From assembly GCF_020694005.1 (NCBI RefSeq), contig NZ_CP073013.1, forward strand, positions 1,374,578 through 1,438,577: a stretch of DNA of 64,000 bases. Reading direction: 5' to 3'. The translations under genes were made by a program, and so were the position numbers. This stretch comes from Marinomonas profundi (GTDB lineage Bacteria; Pseudomonadota; Gammaproteobacteria; Pseudomonadales; Marinomonadaceae). Under the pieces are notes generated by a model. It ran no database searches. It was not told the origin of the DNA and was given only the letters and a program-made list of their open reading frames with translations. This document shows, one piece after another, positions 9,068-16,826 of this stretch (positions within the stretch are counted from its first letter, which is position 1; each line of letters opens with the position of its first letter).

Positions 9068-9904
9068 CTAGGTTTGGGTCTGCTTCGCCAGTTTCTTTTC
9101 TTCGGATTTAACCCGCCGTTCTAGCTTTTTTAAATCTTCCTCAGCAGCTAACTTCTCTGGCTTAATACCTCGCTGCCCCAGCATAGCGCGCACGCTTTCA
9201 TTATTTTGAACATGCTCACCTGTTATCGCCCGCTCGCCCTGCAAGTTGTCTCGTTCAACATTGTGATTGGTAATTTCGGTCGCCAGGTTTTTAGCGGCAA
9301 TGGTGAGCGTCGGTAAAAAATCGGCCAATGCACGGTTTTTGACAATGCCAAACCTGTCTTTCATCGCTTGGGTGGTATGGCCGCCAAATAGTGCTTTATC
9401 GCCTTGTGAGCGAATACGGCCAAAACCGGCATCGTCTACCCCGCGTTCGTAGATATTTTGCGACAGCGCTTTTTCGGACTCTTTTAGCCTGTCACGGGCT
9501 TCCAGCCGCGCCTGCAAACGCATACGGTCTTCAATCAACTCCTGCTTGCGGGTTTGAATGGCAAAATAGCTTTGGGCAAAAGCGATCTCGGGCTTGCGTG
9601 CGTCACCATTCTGGGCAATGAGGTAGCAGGCATAGCGAGTGAGCATAAAATCATCAACGGGGCGCTGCCCACCCTTACCCAATTCGATCATTTTCGTGAC
9701 GCCACGAAAATGATCTGAGGCCCCATGCCCACTGGCTTCGCAAGAGTCTATGGCGCGATTGATCGCCGTTTGGAAATTCTCCCAGCGGGCATAACCCAAA
9801 GGGCCTTGCAGGTCGCGGGCAAACCAGAATTCAATGCCCTCTGCGTCGGTGCGCTGAGCGGCAGTTTCCAGGTTGGTTTGCAGGGTTTGTAATTGTTTAT
9901 CCAT
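9068..9904 (-). CDS. dinD: DinD-family DNA-damage-inducible protein
   Basis: A 278-aa protein, close to the E. coli DinD length. It has the BRO-N-like region EFWFARDLQGPLGYARWENFQ at 25-45, then HFRGVTKMIELGKGG and DDFMLTRYACYLIAQNGD, a charged helical middle and a basic C-terminus (VKSEEKKLAKQ). E. coli DinD is SOS-induced and restrains RecA filaments; many homologues sit in restriction-modification loci. No LexA box was found upstream. AAGGAC precedes the ATG. It appears intact although both neighbours (rhuM and the helicase) are truncated. Confidence 0.88.
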   Translation of the reverse strand: MDKQLQTLQTNLETAAQRTDAEGIEFWFARDLQGPLGYARWENFQTAINRAIDSCEASGHGASDHFRGVTKMIELGKGGQRPVDDFMLTRYACYLIAQNGDARKPEIAFAQSYFAIQTRKQELIEDRMRLQARLEARDRLKESEKALSQNIYERGVDDAGFGRIRSQGDKALFGGHTTQAMKDRFGIVKNRALADFLPTLTIAAKNLATEITNHNVERDNLQGERAITGEHVQNNESVRAMLGQRGIKPEKLAAEEDLKKLERRVKSEEKKLAKQTQT

Positions 9905-9907
9905 GGT

Positions 9908-10309
9908 TTAAGTCCTTTTTAGACCTAGATTTAATCGGCATTGCGTCAATTTTCTACACACTGTGTAGAAAATCCGCACTCCCTCATCAAAAGTACTGGC
10001 CCAGCGACGAAACTGCACACCACGCGGCGAACGCACTCGATAACCCACGGCCAAAATAGCATCTAGGTTGTAGTGTACAACCTTATATTTTTTGCCATCA
10101 GAAGCAGTTGTCAACCATTGGTTTACAACTGCTTCTTGGACCAACTCCCCATCAAAAAAAATCGCTTTAAGATGCTTAGCTACATTTTGTTTCGAGGTGA
10201 GAAACAGCTCGGCCATGTCCAGCTGACTGAGCCAGACTGTGCCATTATCGGCCCGCAGTTGAATCTGGTTTTTTCCGTCTTCTGTGGTGTATAAAATCAG
10301 TTCATTCAT
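9908..10309 (-). pseudogene. Truncated RhuM-family gene
   Basis: The first ~105 codons match the RhuM N-terminal domain: TVWLSQLDMAELFLTSKQNVAKHLKAIF, then YNLDAILAVGYRVRSPRGVQFRRWAST. The reading frame then runs into unrelated sequence (FDEGVRIFYTVCRKLTQ) that contains a 25-bp palindrome and stops 3 nt before dinD. Intact relatives are about 330 aa, so the C-terminal two thirds are missing. The start has an AAGGA site. It is a different paralogue from the broken rhuM at 5298-5874, with only modest similarity between them. Confidence 0.75.
9949..9973. repeat. Perfect 25-bp palindrome at the rhuM/dinD junction
   Basis: The arms ATTTTCTACACA (9949-9960) and TGTGTAGAAAAT (9962-9973) flank a single central C. 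It overlaps the aberrant 3' end of the truncated rhuM and lies 45 nt upstream of the dinD start. It could be an operator, an mRNA hairpin or a recombination site; there is no T-run for a terminator. Confidence 0.85.
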
Positions 10310-10572
10310 GCGTTGATTTCCTTATCAGGGTGAGTGGGAATGGGATGCATAACCATCATACTATGTGGCACCTTTTTCACTGCTTTTTTTATTGATATGC
10401 CACAATCTCTCATTTGGTTATTAAAATTTTTTATCCTCAGAACGGTTGAAGAGAATAGGGGGAAATCGAGGAACTCTCAACCAAATAGATCTAACCAAAT
10501 CTGTCTGGGCGCTTATACGATACTTCAGATTAGAGTAAAATATCCCTCTTAAAAACAATAACAGAGGTCGAT

Positions 10573-11523
10573 ATGGACATAGGTCTGGCCAAGCATTTAA
10601 AACTCAATCAGTTACGTTTGATTTCGGTCATTTCGGAGCATGGGCAACTTGGCATTGCCGCTGACGAAATGGCGATGACACAGCCTGCGGCGTCGCGTAT
10701 GTTGAGCGAAATTGAGCAAACCATCGGCACACGTTTGTTTATTCGTCACGCCAAGGGCATGGAACCAACCTTGGTTGGTCAGGCGGTGGCACGTCGTGCG
10801 CACAATCTTTTGGTTGAATTGCGCGATCTTGCCCGTGAAGTAGGTGAGCTAAAAGAAGGCGGCGGTGGCACCACAGCCATAGGCGCCGTAACGGGCGCGG
10901 CGGTGGGCTTTGTGATTCCGGCCATCCAGCAGTTACGCGCGATCGCCCCCAGAGCGGAAATAGACATCAATGTCGACACCAGTGATGTTTTGGTTCGTGA
11001 CCTTGTCGCGGGGCATAATGATTTTGTTTTGGCGCGAATTCCCCAACAATACGATGCCAACGAATTCGAAATTTATCCGGCTCGCACCGAGTCCGTCACG
11101 CTCATGGTGCGAAAAGACCACCCATTGGCCAGTTTAGACACCGTCAAAATTCGTGATCTAGCGCACTTTGAATGGGTGATGCAATCTCATCGAGCGCCCA
11201 TACGCGAAGCCGTCGAAGCGGCCTTCATGGAAGAACGCGCCGAGCTGCCATTAAGCATCACCAACAGCACGTCTTTATTGGCCTTAATCGCCATTCTTGT
11301 CTCGTCCAACGCCATTGCACCGATTGCCCGCGAAGTGAGCGATTTGCTGGTCGGCCATAAAGTCAAAGCCGATCTCAAAGCGCTCAAATTAGACCGCAAG
11401 ATTGTCATGAGTCCGTATTATTTATTGCAAATGCGCGGCCGTCAGCTGTCGCCATTGGCCAACCAACTCAAACGCTTAGTGCTCGCCGAGCTGGAACAGA
11501 AACCCAGCACAAATGACCTATAA
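10573..11523 (+). CDS. GbpR-like LysR-family regulator of the sugar locus
   Basis: LysR-type regulator (316 aa). The winged HTH is at about 10-68 (LGIAADEMAMTQPAASRMLSEIEQTIGTRLFIRH), with a substrate-binding co-inducer domain behind it. The sequence resembles GbpR, the LysR regulator of the Agrobacterium ChvE sugar-binding protein. It sits beside the chvE-ggu/catabolic cluster, convergent with the semialdehyde dehydrogenase gene, and so probably controls that operon in response to sugar. AGAGG precedes the ATG. Its stop codon lies within a terminator that serves the opposite strand. Confidence 0.85.
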   Translation: MDIGLAKHLKLNQLRLISVISEHGQLGIAADEMAMTQPAASRMLSEIEQTIGTRLFIRHAKGMEPTLVGQAVARRAHNLLVELRDLAREVGELKEGGGGTTAIGAVTGAAVGFVIPAIQQLRAIAPRAEIDINVDTSDVLVRDLVAGHNDFVLARIPQQYDANEFEIYPARTESVTLMVRKDHPLASLDTVKIRDLAHFEWVMQSHRAPIREAVEAAFMEERAELPLSITNSTSLLALIAILVSSNAIAPIAREVSDLLVGHKVKADLKALKLDRKIVMSPYYLLQMRGRQLSPLANQLKRLVLAELEQKPSTNDL

Positions 11524-11558
11524 AAAAAGCGAGTAACCGGTTTAACCCGCTACTCGCT
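11521..11558 (-). terminator. Terminator of the sugar-catabolic operon, overlapping the LysR stop
   Basis: The arms AGCGAGTA (11528-11535) and TACTCGCT (11551-11558) form an 8-bp stem with an inner CGG/CCG pairing. Read on the minus strand it is followed by a run of seven T residues that overlaps the LysR stop codon. It therefore ends transcription of the minus-strand dehydrogenase gene. Confidence 0.75.
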
Positions 11559-11590
11559 CAAAACCCGCCTAGGGTGTTTCAACTAAAAAA

Positions 11591-13099
11591 TTAACCAATA
11601 AGATCCTTAGGTAACAAGGCTTTTGGAATGTTTTGATAACAAACGGGGCGCAAAAAGCGACGAATCGACAAGGTTCCCACTGAGGTAGCACCAAAGTTTG
11701 TTGACGCTGGATAAGGGCCGCCATGCACCATGGTGTCGTTTACTTCCACCCCTGTCGGAAAGCCATTTGCCAATAAACGCCCTGCTTTGCGTTCCAGCAC
11801 GGGTAAAAGTTTTTGACACGCCGCGTAATCGCCTTCATCAAGGTGAATCGTACAAGTAAGCTGACCTTCCAAATGACGAGCCAGTTCAACCATTTGCTCA
11901 ACACTGTCTGCCAATACCACTAAGCCAAGTGGGCCAAATACTTCGTGATGTAACGTGGGATGATCCAACCACGCTTGCCCGGTTACCGTGAATAAATTGG
12001 GTAAGGCGGTGCGATCTTGACTGTCGGCGGAACGCACCACAGACTGAATGCCGGTTTTTTCTATCGCCGCGACACCAGAGCGATACGCATCCGCAATGCC
12101 GTCCGTTAACATGGTTTGCGCGGAAACGTCTGACAAGGCCGCACTCGCCGCCGCTATCATGGCGTGTGAATCGGCGTTGTCTAGCATCACCGCAATACCT
12201 GGGTTGGTACAAAACTGCCCAGCGCCCATAGTAAGAGAGCCAGCCCAACCTTTGCCTAGTTCTTGCGCTCGATTTTTTAGTGCTTCTGGCATCACAAACA
12301 TGGGATTGACAGAGCCCAGTTCGCCAAAGAAAGGAATCGGTTCTGGGCGCGCGGCACACAAATCAAACAAGGCGCGACCGCCAGCCAAGCTGCCAGTAAA
12401 GCCAACCGCTTTAATCAACGGGTGCTGCACTAACGCCTGACCCACTTGACGATTGCCGCCTTGGATCAAAGAAAAAACCCCAGCAGGCATCTTGCAACGT
12501 TTTATCGCCGCTTCAACCGCTTGCGCCACAAGCTCGCCCGTTCCCGGATGAGCAGAATGGCCTTTCACCACAACCGGACAACCTGCGGCAAGAGCCGCCG
12601 CCGTGTCGCCACCTGCGGTTGAAAACGCCAACGGAAAGTTAGACGCACCAAACACCGCAACCGGGCCGATGGGGCGTTGTACCATGTACATATCTGGACG
12701 CGGTAATGGCGCGCGATCTGGCAAAGCTTCATCGAAGCGACGATCTAAATATTCGCCCGACACAATACGTTCAGCGAACAAACGTAACTGGCCCGTGGTG
12801 CGGCCGCGCTCGCCTTGTAAACGAGCCGCTGGCAAACCGGTTTCTTGCACGCCGACTTCGGTAATTTGATCGCCTAACACATCAATTTCATCGGCAATGG
12901 CGTTTAGAAAAGCCGCTCGGTCTTCACGAGAAGAATAACCAAATTCCTCAAAAGCCGCCTCAGCCGCTGCCACTGCGGCATCCACATCGGACACTCGCCC
13001 CACGGCAAATTCATAAGAAGGTCCAGAAGAAGGCTCGGAAGAAAATGTCGCGTCGCCCTCTACCCATTTACCGGCAATAAAATGCTGTCCCGTTAACAT
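11591..13099 (-). CDS. Alpha-ketoglutaric semialdehyde dehydrogenase (NADP-type aldehyde dehydrogenase)
   Basis: Cytoplasmic aldehyde dehydrogenase (502 aa) that would oxidise 2-oxoglutarate semialdehyde to 2-oxoglutarate, the last step of the non-phosphorylative pentose pathway. The catalytic Cys is in GAGQFCTNPG (C297) and the general-base Glu in FGELGSVNP (E260). The nucleotide loop GFTGSLAGG and the VFGASNFPLAFS segment are typical of the KGSA dehydrogenase branch. A GTG at 13105 is in frame, but it overlaps the GAGGAG site (13105-13110), so the ATG at 13099 is the start. It is the last gene of the sugar operon, about 200 nt behind the dehydratase; an inverted-repeat element fills that gap. 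Confidence 0.9.
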   Translation of the reverse strand: MLTGQHFIAGKWVEGDATFSSEPSSGPSYEFAVGRVSDVDAAVAAAEAAFEEFGYSSREDRAAFLNAIADEIDVLGDQITEVGVQETGLPAARLQGERGRTTGQLRLFAERIVSGEYLDRRFDEALPDRAPLPRPDMYMVQRPIGPVAVFGASNFPLAFSTAGGDTAAALAAGCPVVVKGHSAHPGTGELVAQAVEAAIKRCKMPAGVFSLIQGGNRQVGQALVQHPLIKAVGFTGSLAGGRALFDLCAARPEPIPFFGELGSVNPMFVMPEALKNRAQELGKGWAGSLTMGAGQFCTNPGIAVMLDNADSHAMIAAASAALSDVSAQTMLTDGIADAYRSGVAAIEKTGIQSVVRSADSQDRTALPNLFTVTGQAWLDHPTLHHEVFGPLGLVVLADSVEQMVELARHLEGQLTCTIHLDEGDYAACQKLLPVLERKAGRLLANGFPTGVEVNDTMVHGGPYPASTNFGATSVGTLSIRRFLRPVCYQNIPKALLPKDLIG

Positions 13100-13140
13100 A
13101 CTCACTCCTCTCTACTTTGTTCAATTAATAAACGTATCTA

Positions 13141-13276
13141 TTCAGTACGATTTTTTCAGACCGAAGAGGACTTGATTGCAGAGGAAACATTTGCGACATG
13201 GATGTCGAAACCGAGCCTACAGGGAGGTATTCACGGCGTTTTCCTCTAAACAAGTCCATTTGGTCTTTTCACTGAA
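13141..13276. repeat. Large imperfect inverted-repeat element between two operon genes
   Basis: Outer arms TTCAGT/ACTGAA (13141-13146, 13271-13276) and long near-matching arms (about 13157-13188 and 13239-13268, sharing GAGGAAAAC, GGACTTG and AGACC blocks) fold into one long hairpin. A small perfect stem CGACAT/ATGTCG lies at 13194-13207. It looks like a dispersed extragenic repeat (REP/ERIC-like); only one copy was seen in this window. Confidence 0.7.
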
Positions 13277-13296
13277 CAGTTACGAATAACTATTTA

Positions 13297-15057
13297 TTAA
13301 TGACTATCTTTCGGTACGGCGGCGCCACGACAGCCTTTTAAGAAGTCAAAATCAGCCCCCGTATCAGCGCCTTGTACGTGGTCGTGGAAGAGTTTGATGT
13401 AACCACTTTTGGGTGGCTCCAAATGACTTTTCCAGTTGGCTAAACGTGTCGCCATTTCTTCTTCAGAAATATCCAGATGCAGACGACGGTTTTCGACGTC
13501 TAGCTCAATCATGTCGCCATTTTGAACCACGGCTAGCGGCCCACCCGCGGCGGCTTCTGGCGTAGTGTGCAACACCACGGTGCCGTAAGCGGTGCCCGAC
13601 ATACGCGCATCGGAAATGCGCACCATGTCTTTGATGCCTTTACGCAGCACCTTGGGCGGCAAACCCATGTTGCCCACTTCCGCCATGCCTGGATAACCTT
13701 TCGGCCCACAGTTTTTTAATACCATGACGCAGTGTTCATCGATGTCCAACGCCTCGTCATTGATCTTGGCTTTGTAGTCATCAATGTCTTCAAACACCAC
13801 GGCTCGGCCGCGGTGTTGCAATAAATGCGCCGACGCAGCAGAAGGTTTTAATACCGCGCCTTGTGGCGCAAGGTTGCCTTTCAAGACCACAATACCGCCT
13901 TTTTGTGTCAGGGCTTTTTCAACCGGTAAAATCACATCTGGGTTCCAATTACGAACCTCTTTGACTTCGTCCCAAATCGACTCACCAGACACGGTAATCG
14001 CGTTTTTATGTAACTTGCCGGCTTCCGCCAAATGCTTGATCACCACTGGCAAACCACCCGCGTAGAAAAACTCTTCCATCAAGTATTTGCCCGATGGCAT
14101 TAGGTTCACTATGGTGGCGATTTCTTGGCCCAGTTTGTCCCAATCGTCCAAAGACAAGTCCACACCAACGCGACCCGCAATGGCCAATAAATGAATCACC
14201 GCATTGGTGGAGCCACCAATCGCGCCATTGACACGAATCGCGTTTTCAAAGGCGTGGCGAGTCAAAATGTCCGACGGTTTCAAATCGTCTTTCACCATGT
14301 CAACAATGCGACGACCAGTCAGGTGCGCCATGACTCGACGACGGCTGTCTACCGCGGGAATCGCCGCGTTACCAGACAGCGCCATGCCTAAGGCTTCCGC
14401 CATAGACGCCATGGTGCTAGCGGTGCCCATGGTGTTACAAGACCCCGCCGAGCGCGACATAGATTGCTCCGCTTCGAGGAAATCTTCTTGGGTCATTTTA
14501 CCGGCTTTAATGTCTTCCGACATTTGCCATAAGGCGGTGCCAGAACCGACACGTTCGCCTCTAAAATAACCGTTCAACATCGGGCCACCAGACACCACAA
14601 TCGCTGGAATATCAACGCTGCACGCGCCCATTAGCAACGCGGGCGTGGTTTTATCACAGCCTGCCAACAACACAACGCCATCAAGCGGATTGGCACGCAA
14701 GGCTTCTTCCACATCCATCGCCGCCATATTGCGATACATCATGGCGGTAGGACGCAGTGAACTTTCGCCCACCGAAAACACTGGAAATTCCAGTGGCAAA
14801 CCACCCGCTTCATAAATCCCGTGTTTAACACGGTCGGCAAGATCGCGAAGATGGGCGTTACAAGGCGTCAGTTGCGACCAAGTATTGCAAATACCAATCA
14901 CTGGGCGACCATCAAATAAGTCCGCCGGTAAGCCTTGGTTTTTCATCCAGCTGCGGTGGTAAATATGATCACGTGAGGTACCGCCAAACCATTCGGTTGA
15001 ACGCAACTTGCGCGGCCATTCTTTTGGTACAAACTTGTTTTTCTCAGCATCACTCAT
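13297..15057 (-). CDS. IlvD/Edd-family sugar-acid dehydratase (probable pentonate dehydratase)
   Basis: Iron-sulfur dehydratase (586 aa) of the IlvD/Edd family, in the subgroup that acts on L-arabinonate or D-xylonate and gives the 2-keto-3-deoxy acid. Cluster cysteines are visible in VIGICNTWSQLTPCN, LLAGCDKTTP and SAGSCNTMG; the C-terminal SDARMSGTAYG motif is family-typical. The frame is open upstream to a TTG at 15063, but GGAGG (15064-15068) points to the ATG at 15057, which overlaps the SDR stop codon as ATGA. The SDR and KGSA dehydrogenase neighbours favour a pentonate substrate over dihydroxyisovalerate. Which pentonate it uses is not resolved. Confidence 0.9.
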   Translation of the reverse strand: MSDAEKNKFVPKEWPRKLRSTEWFGGTSRDHIYHRSWMKNQGLPADLFDGRPVIGICNTWSQLTPCNAHLRDLADRVKHGIYEAGGLPLEFPVFSVGESSLRPTAMMYRNMAAMDVEEALRANPLDGVVLLAGCDKTTPALLMGACSVDIPAIVVSGGPMLNGYFRGERVGSGTALWQMSEDIKAGKMTQEDFLEAEQSMSRSAGSCNTMGTASTMASMAEALGMALSGNAAIPAVDSRRRVMAHLTGRRIVDMVKDDLKPSDILTRHAFENAIRVNGAIGGSTNAVIHLLAIAGRVGVDLSLDDWDKLGQEIATIVNLMPSGKYLMEEFFYAGGLPVVIKHLAEAGKLHKNAITVSGESIWDEVKEVRNWNPDVILPVEKALTQKGGIVVLKGNLAPQGAVLKPSAASAHLLQHRGRAVVFEDIDDYKAKINDEALDIDEHCVMVLKNCGPKGYPGMAEVGNMGLPPKVLRKGIKDMVRISDARMSGTAYGTVVLHTTPEAAAGGPLAVVQNGDMIELDVENRRLHLDISEEEMATRLANWKSHLEPPKSGYIKLFHDHVQGADTGADFDFLKGCRGAAVPKDSH

Positions 15058-15851
15058 ACCCAACCTCCATCAACAATAAAGTTCTGCGCCGAGCACATGG
15101 CCGCCGCATCGGAGCCTAAAAACAACGCCATATTGGCGATGTGTTCAGGCAGCACCTTGCCCGTTAGGCATTGGCTTTGTTTAATTTTTTCTTCGGCGGC
15201 GTCATCGACCCACATGCGCAGTTGTTTTTCTGTCATCACCCAGCCCGGCACCAAGGTATTGACCCGAATGCCTGAGCCACCTAAATCACGGGCAAGGGAT
15301 CGAGTTAAACCATGCGTCGCGGCTTTGCTGGTGCCGTAAGTCGGATAACCGGCGGTTGCCATCATCCAGCCGACGGAGCCAAAGTTGATAATCGAGCCAC
15401 CGCCGAGTTTACGCATCATTGGCGCGACCGCTTGCGCAGCAAACATAGCGTGCTTGATGTTCACGCCTACCAGTTCATCAAAACGCTCTTCTGTCAGCGA
15501 CTCCAAAGAATGCCGTACGTCGTTGGCGGCGTTGTTCATCAACACTGAAATTGGCCCAAACACCTCTGCGGCGGCGCGGATTTTGCGTTGATAATCCTGA
15601 ATATCCGTAATATCACAGACCTCAAAGCGCACCTCGTAACCGTCTTTGGTCAAACGTTTGGCAAGCGCCGTGCCGGCTTTTTCATCCAAATCCACAAAAG
15701 CGGTTTTCGCGCCTTGTTTGGCATAGGCTTCCACAATGGCGGCGCCAATGCCGGTTGCACCACCGGAGATAAACACCGAACGATCTTTTAAATCTGGGTA
15801 AACGGCACTGTTTGTCTTGTTTACCTTATTCATGCTGTTTGCCTTATTCAT
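15054..15851 (-). CDS. SDR-family sugar 1-dehydrogenase
   Basis: Classical short-chain dehydrogenase (265 aa). The cofactor motif GGATGIG is at 30-36, Asp55 after beta-2 favours NAD(H), NNAAN is at 106-110, and the catalytic triad is Ser159-Tyr172-Lys176 (PTYGTSK). In this operon it would oxidise the imported aldose (L-arabinose, D-xylose or D-galactose) at C1 to the lactone, as Caulobacter XylB-like enzymes do. It overlaps gguC and the dehydratase gene by 4 nt (ATGA) on either side. The N-terminus repeats the codons for MNK(A/V)N, so a second start at 15833 is possible. Confidence 0.88.
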   Translation of the reverse strand: MNKANSMNKVNKTNSAVYPDLKDRSVFISGGATGIGAAIVEAYAKQGAKTAFVDLDEKAGTALAKRLTKDGYEVRFEVCDITDIQDYQRKIRAAAEVFGPISVLMNNAANDVRHSLESLTEERFDELVGVNIKHAMFAAQAVAPMMRKLGGGSIINFGSVGWMMATAGYPTYGTSKAATHGLTRSLARDLGGSGIRVNTLVPGWVMTEKQLRMWVDDAAEEKIKQSQCLTGKVLPEHIANMALFLGSDAAAMCSAQNFIVDGGWV

Positions 15852-16816
15852 AACGGCGTTACCTCGGTATCGAGTTCATCCGCTTTTGCCAATGAATTTC
15901 GCAATGGCAAACCAAAAGTTGGCGAAGAAATTTCAAACACATCGCCTTCCTGCGCTTGAATGCCATCGGCAAACGACAAGGTCGCGGTGCCAAACATATG
16001 CACATGCAGATCACCCGGCTGACGGAAAATCGAATATTTAAAGTGATGATGCTCTAGGTTTTTAAAGGTGTGTGACATGTTGTCTTCGCCGGATAAAAAA
16101 CCTTTTTCCCATAGAGTTTTCTCGCCACGCTCGATACGTGAATGGCCATCGATGTGCATGGGCAATTCGCCCACCAGCAATTCAGGGCCAAAAGACGCAG
16201 GACGCAATTTCGAATGCGCCAGATACAAATAGTTTTGACGTTCTGTGACGTGATCGGAAAATTCATTCGCCAAGGTGTAACCCAGACGATGCACTTTGCC
16301 GTCTTCACCCACTAAGTAAAAACCGGCGATTTCAGGCTCTTCACCGCCATCCAAAGCAAAAGATGGCGAAGACAAAGCCTCACCCGGCGCCACAACGCCC
16401 GCGCCATTGCCTTTATAAAACCACTCTGGCTGAACACCTTCTTGACCGTCTTTAGGTTTACCGCCTTCCACGCCCATTTGGAAAATCTTCATCGAATCCG
16501 TCAGCTCTTCGCTTTTCGCGTGCATGGCATTACGCGTTGCAGCGGAGCCTAAATGCGTCAAGCCTGTGCCCGTCAAATACATGTGCGCTGGGTCTGGGTG
16601 ACGCACTGGGCAGTCTAGCTGGTTATTCTGGGCTAATTCAGCCAAGTTTACTGACTCGCCCAAGCCATGTTTTTCAATAATAGACGTCAGCGACACGCCA
16701 TTTTTAACGGCTTCTTGTGCCAATTCATATACGCTAATCGCATTGTTCACTCGGCGAGCGTCCTCAGCTTGACGACACACCACACCACCTTGTTTGATTT
16801 GAGATAAAAACAACAT
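15848..16816 (-). CDS. gguC: GguC/AraD1-family FAH-fold enzyme (candidate 2-keto-3-deoxypentonate dehydratase)
   Basis: Protein of 322 aa matching the GguC family of the fumarylacetoacetate hydrolase superfamily: VYELAQEAV at 29-37, HPDPAHMYLTGTGLTHLGSA, FALDGGEEPEIAGFYLV with the metal-binding E-x-E, NEFSDHVTE with the Asp ligand, and the C-terminal HMFGTATLSFADG. In Agrobacterium gguC follows gguA and gguB; FAH-fold relatives such as XylX dehydrate 2-keto-3-deoxy acids. Here it lies between the transporter and the dehydrogenase/dehydratase genes. It would supply the step between the dehydratase and the KGSA dehydrogenase (inference). AAGGAG precedes the ATG. Confidence 0.88.
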   Translation of the reverse strand: MLFLSQIKQGGVVCRQAEDARRVNNAISVYELAQEAVKNGVSLTSIIEKHGLGESVNLAELAQNNQLDCPVRHPDPAHMYLTGTGLTHLGSAATRNAMHAKSEELTDSMKIFQMGVEGGKPKDGQEGVQPEWFYKGNGAGVVAPGEALSSPSFALDGGEEPEIAGFYLVGEDGKVHRLGYTLANEFSDHVTERQNYLYLAHSKLRPASFGPELLVGELPMHIDGHSRIERGEKTLWEKGFLSGEDNMSHTFKNLEHHHFKYSIFRQPGDLHVHMFGTATLSFADGIQAQEGDVFEISSPTFGLPLRNSLAKADELDTEVTPL

Positions 16817-16826
16817 AAATCGCTCC

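Noticed and set aside
10334..10552. 72-codon plus-strand frame in the gap before the LysR gene
   Set aside because: No ribosome-binding site, low-complexity hydrophobic start, unrelated to any family seen; the gap is better read as promoter DNA.
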